Source of the DNA: G965222535 sp965222535
GTDB taxonomy: Bacteria; Pseudomonadota; Gammaproteobacteria; HK1
Direction of reading: 5' to 3'
DNA length: 64,000 bases
Assembly (NCBI GenBank): GCA_965222535.1
Contig: OZ244957.1
Location: 1,860,001 to 1,924,000 of the forward strand
Position numbers and translations under genes: made by a program. How positions within the stretch are numbered: position 1 is the first letter of the stretch; each line of letters opens with the position of its first letter. This document shows, one piece after another, positions 1 to 6,780 of this stretch. The notes below the pieces were generated by a model, which had not been told where the DNA came from, made no database searches, and saw only the letters and a list, made by a program, of their open reading frames with translations.

Positions 1-1976
1 TTGAGATGATCCGCCGCGTGTTGTCGAGTACACCGCTGGCGCGCGGCGATGCGCTGACCCACGACCACCTTCTGAAAAACTTTTACGGCTTTGAACTGCT
101 GATGGCACCCTACGCCATCGCCCATCTCAAGCTGTCGCAATTTTTGCTGGATAACGGGGTACCGCTAAAAGAAGACGAACGCATCAATATCTTTCTGACC
201 AACACCCTAGAGCCAATCAGCAACCAGACCAGAGCGCCGAACATTCTGCCGGCATTGACTGAAGAGGCGTATCAGGCGCAGAGAGTAAAGGATTCAGAGG
301 TGCTGGTGATATGCGGCAACCCGCCGTATGCCGGGCATTCGCAAAACAAAAGTGAGGAACAGTATGTTCGTCCCCACAAGCTAAAGAAAAACAAGGAAGT
401 GATAGATACTCGCCGCACATGGATTGGTGATTTAATAGAAATCTACAAATATGTAGATGGCCAGTATTTTGGCGAAAGAAACCCGAAATGGCTACAGGAT
501 GATTATGTGAAGTTCATCCGCTTCGCCCAGTGGAAAATGGCACAGGTGGAGTGCGGCATCGTCGCTATCATCACCAACCACGGCTTTCTCGACAATCCGA
601 CTTTTCGCGGCATGAGGCACAGCCTGCTCGGTACGTTTGATACGCTGTATTTTCTCGATCTGCACGGCAACGCCAACAAAAAAGAAACCGCGCCGGATGG
701 CGGTAAAGACGAAAATGTGTTTGATATTCGTCAAGGCGTGGCTATCAGCCTATTGGTTAAGAACCCAAAAACAAAAAACAAAGGCGTTTTTCACGCCGAT
801 TGGTGGGGGATGCGCAAGGACAAATACGCCGCCTGTTTGGCGCATGATCTTACAACCATCCGATGGAAAACGCTGGCACCCACTTCCTCAAAGTACCTGT
901 TTATTCCCCGTGATGAGGCGACTGCCCACGAATACGAGCAATTTATCCCACTGCAAGAAATCTTCCCGGTAAATAGTGTCGGTATTGTTACCTCCCGCGA
1001 TCATTTCGCGTTTGCTTTTGACGCCAAAACAATCAAGATGCGCATAGAAGAACTAATCGACACTGGCATCAGCACGGAAAGCTTGCGCGAGTTCTACAAT
1101 CTTAAAGATACTAGCGGCTGGGAACTGGAATCCGCACGCAAATCACTCAGGGGGAGTTTCTCTTTTGATGAAAAGCTGAAGCCGTGTGCGTATCGCCCGT
1201 TTGATACCCGCTGGTGCTATTACGGCAAGGAAACCATGGAGCGACATCGCCCCGAAGTCATGCGTCATATATTGGCGGGAAATAATCTCGCAATTACAGT
1301 AATTCGACAGGCAAGTGCTATTGGTGGAGATGAATTTAACGCTGTTTTTGTAGCCGAATCAATCGTTGACTTGAATCTTAATCGGAGAGGTGGAGCATTA
1401 TGCTGTCCCCTCTACCGCTACGACAGCGAACTCGGCACAACCCGCCGCAGCGAAAACCTCCAGCCGGCGTTTCGCCGCTGGATTGACGACCGCTATGGCA
1501 CGCAGTATTCACCAGAGGACATTCTCGGCTGCATCTATGCCATCTTGCACTCGCCCGATTACCGCAAACGCTACGCCGAGTTCCTGCGCAGCGATTTTCC
1601 GCGCATCCCTTTCCCCGAGGGAAACGCCGCCTTCCAACGCCTCGCCGCTATCGGCGGGGAATTAATCGCCGCTCATCTGTTGCGCGCCAACTGCGCTGGC
1701 GATAACGCACTGCACGACGGCACCGGCACCTCCCACGCAGTGGAAACAGTCCACTACAACGCCGTAACAGAGCGGTTGTATTTTAATCAGCACGAATGGC
1801 TTGCCCCCGTCCCGCTGCTGCTTTTCAATTTTCAAATCGGCGGCTACCGCCCGCTGGAGAAATACCTCAAATCCCGCCAAGGCCGCACGCTCACACTTGC
1901 AGAAACAGAAACCCTGAAAAAAGCGGCCAACGCCATCGCTTTTACGATTAAAAAGATGGACGAGATCGATAACTGA
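1..1976 (+). CDS. Type ISP restriction-modification enzyme, C-terminal part (5' end outside window)
   Basis: The reading frame is open to the window edge, so the true start lies upstream; the ATG at position 6 is probably internal. The adenine-methyltransferase catalytic motif NPPY is at about bases 318-329, followed by the WLQDDYVKFIRFAQW and ETAPDGG...ENVFDI blocks that I associate with type ISP (single-chain, ATP-dependent) restriction enzymes. In that family an N-terminal nuclease and helicase precede the methyltransferase and a C-terminal target-recognition region. Only the methyltransferase and recognition parts are visible here. These enzymes usually exceed 1000 residues, so about half the protein is probably missing from the window. 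No partner gene follows; a tandem repeat array begins 45 bases after the stop. Confidence 0.88.
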   Translation, partial: EMIRRVLSSTPLARGDALTHDHLLKNFYGFELLMAPYAIAHLKLSQFLLDNGVPLKEDERINIFLTNTLEPISNQTRAPNILPALTEEAYQAQRVKDSEVLVICGNPPYAGHSQNKSEEQYVRPHKLKKNKEVIDTRRTWIGDLIEIYKYVDGQYFGERNPKWLQDDYVKFIRFAQWKMAQVECGIVAIITNHGFLDNPTFRGMRHSLLGTFDTLYFLDLHGNANKKETAPDGGKDENVFDIRQGVAISLLVKNPKTKNKGVFHADWWGMRKDKYAACLAHDLTTIRWKTLAPTSSKYLFIPRDEATAHEYEQFIPLQEIFPVNSVGIVTSRDHFAFAFDAKTIKMRIEELIDTGISTESLREFYNLKDTSGWELESARKSLRGSFSFDEKLKPCAYRPFDTRWCYYGKETMERHRPEVMRHILAGNNLAITVIRQASAIGGDEFNAVFVAESIVDLNLNRRGGALCCPLYRYDSELGTTRRSENLQPAFRRWIDDRYGTQYSPEDILGCIYAILHSPDYRKRYAEFLRSDFPRIPFPEGNAAFQRLAAIGGELIAAHLLRANCAGDNALHDGTGTSHAVETVHYNAVTERLYFNQHEWLAPVPLLLFNFQIGGYRPLEKYLKSRQGRTLTLAETETLKKAANAIAFTIKKMDEIDN

Positions 1977-2021
1977 CGCGCCTTTTTGCGTTAGCCGTGC
2001 GAGACTGGGAATGTGGAGGGC

Positions 2022-2735
2022 GAGGCTCTGGTATCTTTAATATTTTTAATCCTGAGATGCTAGGCGTTGCCTAGCACATCTCAGGAGTCTAAGGAGGGTA
2101 ACGACGTTTGTATTGGGGGAAGGGTTAGGGCGTGTTTAGCACCCCTAAACTCCCTACTCCCTTCCCCCAAGCCCCTAACCCCAGTACCGCCTGCGCTTTC
2201 GGCTTAGCGCCGTGCAGGGCCGAGGACGGGTGAAGGCTCTGGAAAGGGCTTCGGGCGAGGGCTCTGGGATCTTTAATATTTTTAATCCTGAGATGCTAGG
2301 CGTTGCCTAGCACATCTCAGGAGTCTAAGGAGGGTAACGACGTTTGTATTGGGGGAAGGGTTAGGGCGTGTTTAGCACCCCTAAACTCCCTACTCCCTTC
2401 CCCCAAGCCCCTAACCCCAGTACCGCCTGCGCTTTCGGCTTAGCGCCGTGCAGGGCCGAGGACGGGTGAAGGCTCTGGAAAGGGCTTCGGGCGAGGCTCT
2501 GGGATCTTTAATATTTTTAATCCTGATATGCTAGGCAACGCCTAGCATATCTCAGGAGTCTAAGGAGGGTAACGACGTTTGTATTGGGGGAAGGGTTAGG
2601 GCGTGTTTAGCACCCCTAAACTCCCTACTCCCTTCCCCCAAGCCCCTAACCCCAGTACCGCCTGCGCTTTCGGCTTAGCGCCGTGCAGGGCCGAGGACGG
2701 GTGAAGGCTCTGGCATGGTTTCGTTTAGTGCTCTG
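2022..2735. repeat. Family 1 (F1) tandem array, three copies of about 235 bp
   Basis: Three near-identical units follow one another; their palindromes start at 2051, 2287 and 2522 (spacing 236 and 235). Each unit contains, in order, TTTAATATTTTTAAT, a palindrome of about 35 bp (CCTGAGATG-CTAGGC ... GCCTAG-CACATCTCAGG), a TAAGGAGG motif (2090, 2326, 2561), a G-rich block, a matching C-rich block (CCCTTCCCCCAAGCCCCTAAC) and a GCTTTCGGCTTAGCGCCG hairpin-like block. Copies 1 and 2 are almost identical. Copy 3 has changed palindrome arms and a reversed loop. No open reading frame of convincing length runs through it. Similar units occur near 9.6 kb and 27 kb. Confidence 0.95.
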
Positions 2736-2744
2736 AAAATGCTA

Positions 2745-2892
2745 CGCTGATGTTCTGGAGGAGAAGCCCCTTCCAGCAATAATTTCAGGTGCCGCTGACG
2801 GGTCTTTGCCGGTCAGCGAACGGCCCACCGCAGGCGCTCCTAAATAAACATAAAACAATCCCTTCCCCCAACCCCTAGTTTTTCGAGGTGTC
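2745..2892. repeat. Repeat remnants upstream of mshL
   Basis: Bases 2745-2855 match 37931-38045 (shared blocks include TAATTTCA, GGTGCCGCTGA and GCCGGTCAGCGAACG) and end in GGCGCTCCT followed by an AT-rich tail, as other F1-associated ends do. Bases 2863-2892 (CCTTCCCCCAACCCC ... TTTTTCGAGGTGTCC) are the right end of an F2 element. The mshL promoter must lie within or between these repeats; I see no clear -35/-10 pair. Confidence 0.7.
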
Positions 2893-2909
2893 CTAAAGAA
2901 GATCGGCAA

Positions 2910-4697
2910 GTGGTCAGCAAAATGCCATTTCAAAGCCCTCACTCACTGCCGCACGAGGTACCGGCGAGCGTGCTCAACGCCTGCGGTGGTGCTCTGCCGC
3001 GGCACCGGCAGAGGCTGTGGCGGGGTTGCCTAGTGCTGTTGAGTGCGTCGGTGATCGCATGCCAACCGCCGCCGCAGGCAACGCGCGAGCTATCGGAGGG
3101 CCATATCGCCGCGGTGCCGCCACCACAGGCATCAATAGCGGCACCGCCACGGGAAAAAGTGGTGCCGGTCGCGCCGCCGCGCCCTGATGCGGCTGTCCGC
3201 TTTTCTGAAAAAGCGCTGCCGGCAACGCGCTACACCATCAACGTCCAAGAAGTCCCGATCAAGGAATTGCTGTTTGCCTTGTTGGTGGATTCCGCGCTCA
3301 ACGTTGATATCGATCCGGCGATCAGCGACTTGGTCAGCATCAGCGCAGTTGACCAAACTCTGGCGCAGATCCTGCGGCGCCTCGCCCGCCAGGCGCTCAT
3401 CGACTATGACTATTATGACGGTGCTCTGAGCATCGCGCCGCTGCGCACCTCATTGCGTAACTATCCGATAAACTACGTTAATCTGGGGCGCAAGACCAAC
3501 AGCTTGGTCGCCGTTTCTACCCAGATCAACGCCAATGATTCCGCTCAAGCGGCGATCGGCTCGGTCCTGAATACCTCGACTACACGGGTCGAATCCGAGT
3601 CCAATCATCAGTTGTGGCAAACGCTGACGACAACCCTGCGGCACATGCTGCTTAGCGATCCGATCACGGCGCGGTTATACCCCGAGGGGATCCCGAAAGA
3701 GGAAAGCCTAGTGGTGCCGAACCCTGAAAATGGGTTGTTGGTGGTGCGCGCTACGGCGGCGCAGCACCAACAGATCGAACGTTACATTAACCTCGCGATG
3801 GCGACTGCGCGGCGCCAAGTGCTGGTGGAAGCGACGATCGTTGAAGTTGAGCTGTCGGAGCGTTATCGCGCCGGCATCGATTGGGAGAAATTCGCCGCTA
3901 ATTCCAACCTTGGCGTGCAGCAAAGCCTTACCACCGGCGGGCCTGCCAGCGGTCTCGCGAATGCCCCGTTCTGGCTGATTAGCTACACCAATAGCCGCAG
4001 TGATCTCAGTGTCAACGTACGCTTGCTACAGGAATTTGGCACCACCCGGGTACTGTCCAGCCCCAAACTGATGGTGCTGAACAATCACACCGCGACTTTG
4101 AAAGCGGTCGATAACCACGTATATTTTGATATAAAAAGCGAGGTCGTGTCGGCGGCTACCAGCGGCGGCAGTCCGACGGTATCGACCGAATCCGACGTGC
4201 GCACCGTACCCGAGGGGATCATTCTGACGTTGACCCCTCAGATCAGCGCTGACGGCGAGGTAACGATCAGCATCCGGCCGACGATTTCGCGCGTCATCGA
4301 CACCGTAGCGGATCCAGCGGCGGCGGCGATTAACGTTACCAACCAGATCCCGATATTCCGCGTACGCGAGTTGGAATCGGTGCTGCGACTGACTTCCGGG
4401 CAGATCGCGGTGCTCGGTGGCTTAATGCAAAACAGCATACGCGATGATTCCGCCGGCGTGCCGTGGCTGTCACGTCTGGCAGTCATCGGCGAGCTGTTTA
4501 AATCGCGTAGCGATGCCTATGCCAAATCGGAACTGGTGATTTTTCTGCGCCCTTGGGTGCTCAACACCCAAAGCACCCAACAGCGCGCTTTGCAGACGCT
4601 CAATAGTCTGTTGCCGCAACCCGAACCGCAGCCGCAACCCGAACCGCAGCCGCAACCCGAACCGCAGCCGCAACCCGAACCGCAGTCGCAACAATAA
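2910..4697 (+). CDS. mshL: MSHA-type pilus secretin MshL
   Basis: Outer-membrane secretin that forms the gated channel of a type IV (MSHA-like) pilus or a type II secretion-like system. The N-terminus has a hydrophobic stretch ending in SVIAC at about residue 51, which resembles a lipoprotein signal, then a Pro/Ala-rich linker. A secretin N-domain lies at about residues 105-180, and the C-terminal secretin domain contains VEATIVEVELSERYRAGIDW and GGLMQ...VPWLSRLAVIGELF. The last 30 residues are a PQPEPQ repeat tail. The length of 595 residues is slightly above typical MshL because of this tail. The start is uncertain: GTG at 2910 (AAGAAG upstream) or ATG at 2922. No other pilus genes are adjacent, which is unusual because mshL normally sits in a large cluster. 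Confidence 0.85.
   Translation: MVSKMPFQSPHSLPHEVPASVLNACGGALPRHRQRLWRGCLVLLSASVIACQPPPQATRELSEGHIAAVPPPQASIAAPPREKVVPVAPPRPDAAVRFSEKALPATRYTINVQEVPIKELLFALLVDSALNVDIDPAISDLVSISAVDQTLAQILRRLARQALIDYDYYDGALSIAPLRTSLRNYPINYVNLGRKTNSLVAVSTQINANDSAQAAIGSVLNTSTTRVESESNHQLWQTLTTTLRHMLLSDPITARLYPEGIPKEESLVVPNPENGLLVVRATAAQHQQIERYINLAMATARRQVLVEATIVEVELSERYRAGIDWEKFAANSNLGVQQSLTTGGPASGLANAPFWLISYTNSRSDLSVNVRLLQEFGTTRVLSSPKLMVLNNHTATLKAVDNHVYFDIKSEVVSAATSGGSPTVSTESDVRTVPEGIILTLTPQISADGEVTISIRPTISRVIDTVADPAAAAINVTNQIPIFRVRELESVLRLTSGQIAVLGGLMQNSIRDDSAGVPWLSRLAVIGELFKSRSDAYAKSELVIFLRPWVLNTQSTQQRALQTLNSLLPQPEPQPQPEPQPQPEPQPQPEPQSQQ
4614..4685 (+). repeat. 18-bp tandem repeat x4 in the mshL 3' end
   Basis: The unit CCGCAACCCGAACCGCAG is repeated four times without change and encodes (PQPEPQ)4 at the C-terminus of MshL. 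Exact repetition at the DNA level suggests recent slippage; copy number may vary between strains. Confidence 0.95.
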
Positions 4698-4720
4698 CGC
4701 ATTGGGATTTATATTTTAAT

Positions 4721-4965
4721 CCGCAAGCTGCACAAGCTGCGCTTGGCAGTTGCGGAGAGATTTGCAGAAAAGAGGTTTATATTGGGGAAAGGGTTAGGGC
4801 GTGTTTAACCCACCTAACCGCGGTACCTCCCTTCCCCCAAGCCCCTAACCCCAGTACAGCCTTCGCTTTCGGCTTAGCGCCGTGCAGGGCCGAGGGTGGT
4901 AGTAAGGTTCTGGCATAATGAAGGGCGGGGCTCTGGCATAATGAAGGGCAGGGCTCCCAATTAAA
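4721..4965. repeat. F1-type single repeat copy between mshL and pyrC
   Basis: This fills the 327-bp gap. It starts with a variant palindrome (4721-4755, CCGCAAGCTGCACAAGC ... GCTTGGCAGTTGCGG). The F1 G-rich block, C-rich block and GCTTTCGGCTTAGCGCCG block follow, then two short direct repeats of GGCTCTGGCATAATGAAGGGC. It lacks the TAAGGAGG motif of the array copies. The bases before pyrC (TTTTTTGAGGCACTTAG) resemble an F2 end and may supply a weak GAGG ribosome site. Confidence 0.8.
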
Positions 4966-5024
4966 AATAAAACGATAGCCTCTTCCCCATCATCGTGGAT
5001 AAGATTTTTTGAGGCACTTAGCCA

Positions 5025-6065
5025 ATGAGCGACACGATCCATCTGATCCAACCCGATGATTGGCATGTACACTTGCGTGATGGCGCGCTGCTGGCGCTGA
5101 CCGTCGGCGATACGGCGCGGCAGTTTGCGCGGGCTATCGTGATGCCGAACCTGTTACCGCCGATCACCACCACCGAGCGTGCCCGCCAATACCGGCAGCG
5201 CATCGTGGCGGCTATCCCGCCGGGGATCGATTTTAATCCACTGATGACCTTGTACCTGACCGATACGACCCGCGTCGAAGAAATCCAGCGCGCCAAAGAC
5301 AGCGCTATTGTCCATGCAGTGAAGTACTACCCGGCCACGGCGACGACCCATTCTGCGGCGGGTGTACGCGACATCACACGGCTGGATGCAGTGCTGGCGG
5401 CGATGGCTGAGGCCGCGCTGCCATTGCTAGTGCACGGAGAGGTAGTCGATCCTGCGGTGGACGTATTCGAGCGTGAGCAGGTGTTCATCGAGCGCGTATT
5501 GCAGCCGCTGCTGCAGCGTCATCGCCGCTTAAAACTGGTGTTCGAGCACATTACCACCGCCGCGGCGGCGGCGTTTGTCCGCAGTCAGGGCGAGCGCGTC
5601 GCCGCCACCATCACCGCCCATCATCTGCTGCTCAACCGCAACGCGCTGTTCAGCGGGGGGCTGCGACCGCATCATTACTGCCTGCCGCTGCCCAAACGTG
5701 AAGCGCACCGGTTGGCGTTGGTCGCCGCCGCGACCAGTGGTGAACCCTGTTTTTTCCTTGGCAGCGATTCAGCGCCCCATCCACGCGCCAGCAAAGAAAG
5801 CGCGTGCGGCTGCGCTGGCATCTATACCGCCCATGCAGCGCTGCCGCTGTATGCGGAAGTCTTTGATGAGGCCGGCGCGTTGCCGCAGTTAGAAGCCTTC
5901 GCCAGCCGCAATGGCGCGGCATTTTATAATCTCCCAACCAACCCCCGGACGATCTGCCTAGAGCGCCGCACCACAGCGGTGCCGCCGCTGCTGTACGCGG
6001 GGGGAGAAGCGGTGGTGCCGTTCAGAGGCGGCGCGACACTCGGCTGGGCGGTGGCGCAGGCATGA
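5025..6065 (+). CDS. pyrC: Dihydroorotase (type II, PyrC)
   Basis: Catalyses the reversible cyclisation of N-carbamoyl-aspartate to dihydroorotate, the third step of pyrimidine synthesis, in the cytoplasm. The zinc-binding HVHLRDG lies at about residues 14-20, the region of the carboxylated lysine is AVKYYPA, the histidine in LLVHGEV is present, and the C-terminal GSDSAPHPR carries the catalytic aspartate. At 346 residues it has the normal length for the short, homodimeric class found in gammaproteobacteria. The 3' end overlaps rnt by four bases (ATGA), so the two are probably co-translated. Confidence 0.97.
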   Translation: MSDTIHLIQPDDWHVHLRDGALLALTVGDTARQFARAIVMPNLLPPITTTERARQYRQRIVAAIPPGIDFNPLMTLYLTDTTRVEEIQRAKDSAIVHAVKYYPATATTHSAAGVRDITRLDAVLAAMAEAALPLLVHGEVVDPAVDVFEREQVFIERVLQPLLQRHRRLKLVFEHITTAAAAAFVRSQGERVAATITAHHLLLNRNALFSGGLRPHHYCLPLPKREAHRLALVAAATSGEPCFFLGSDSAPHPRASKESACGCAGIYTAHAALPLYAEVFDEAGALPQLEAFASRNGAAFYNLPTNPRTICLERRTTAVPPLLYAGGEAVVPFRGGATLGWAVAQA

Positions 6066-6709
6066 CGACGCTGGAAACGCCGCCGCTGCCGTGCACGCCA
6101 GTTGCGGCCCGCTTTCGCGGCTTCCTGCCGGTGGTGGTGGATGTCGAAACCGGCGGTTTCAACCCCAGAACCGATGCGCTGTTAGAGATCGCCGTGGTGC
6201 TGCTGAATATCAACAAAGAGGGGTATTGGCAACGTGAGGCGACCCATTCAACCCACGTCGAGCCTTTCCCGGGGGGCAATCTGCACGAGGCGGCGTTAGA
6301 GTTTAATCGCATCGATCCGACGCATCCGTTTCGCGCCGCGCTTCCTGAAGCACTGGCACTGCAACGCGTCGTGCAGCCGGTGCACGCCGCGGTACGCCGC
6401 CATCGTTGTAAATTAGCCATTCTCGTCGGCCACAACCCGAGCTTTGATTTGTCTTTTGTCAGGGCCGCATTTAAACGCACGCACCTCAAATCCAACCCCT
6501 TCCATTCGTTCTCGACCTTCGATACCGCAACCCTTTGCGGCGTCGCCTATGGCCAAACCGTCCTCGCTCGCGGTCTGCAGGCGGCGGGGCTTGGCTGGGA
6601 TGAACGCGAGGCGCATTCAGCGATATACGATGCCGAGAAAACCGCCGACCTATTCTGTCGGGTGGTCAATACTTGGGATCGATTAAAAAAACAGCCGCGC
6701 ACCGATTAG
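6062..6709 (+). CDS. rnt: Ribonuclease T
   Basis: DEDDh-family 3'-5' exoribonuclease that trims tRNA and other stable RNA 3' ends and works as a dimer in the cytoplasm. The three exonuclease motifs are visible: DVETGGFNP at about residues 23-31, GHNPSFDLSF in the middle and HSAIYDAEKTA near the C-terminus. The length of 215 residues is normal. The ATG overlaps the pyrC stop, and pyrC-rnt neighbourhood is known in gammaproteobacteria. RNase T is largely restricted to gammaproteobacteria, which supports the taxonomic call. Confidence 0.96.
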   Translation: MTTLETPPLPCTPVAARFRGFLPVVVDVETGGFNPRTDALLEIAVVLLNINKEGYWQREATHSTHVEPFPGGNLHEAALEFNRIDPTHPFRAALPEALALQRVVQPVHAAVRRHRCKLAILVGHNPSFDLSFVRAAFKRTHLKSNPFHSFSTFDTATLCGVAYGQTVLARGLQAAGLGWDEREAHSAIYDAEKTADLFCRVVNTWDRLKKQPRTD

Positions 6710-6780
6710 CGGCAAGCAGCGCGGCGAAAATCGGCGGGCGCGGGCGCTTAAGCCGTGCGGTTGTTGGTGCTTGCGCGGTG

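Noticed and set aside
2022..2735. CRISPR array
   Set aside because: The repeated units are 235-236 bp, almost identical throughout and without unique spacers; the palindrome is part of a longer repeat.
4517..4702. Minus-strand frames over the mshL 3' end with LRLRFG repeats
   Set aside because: They arise from the exact 18-bp repeat read backwards.
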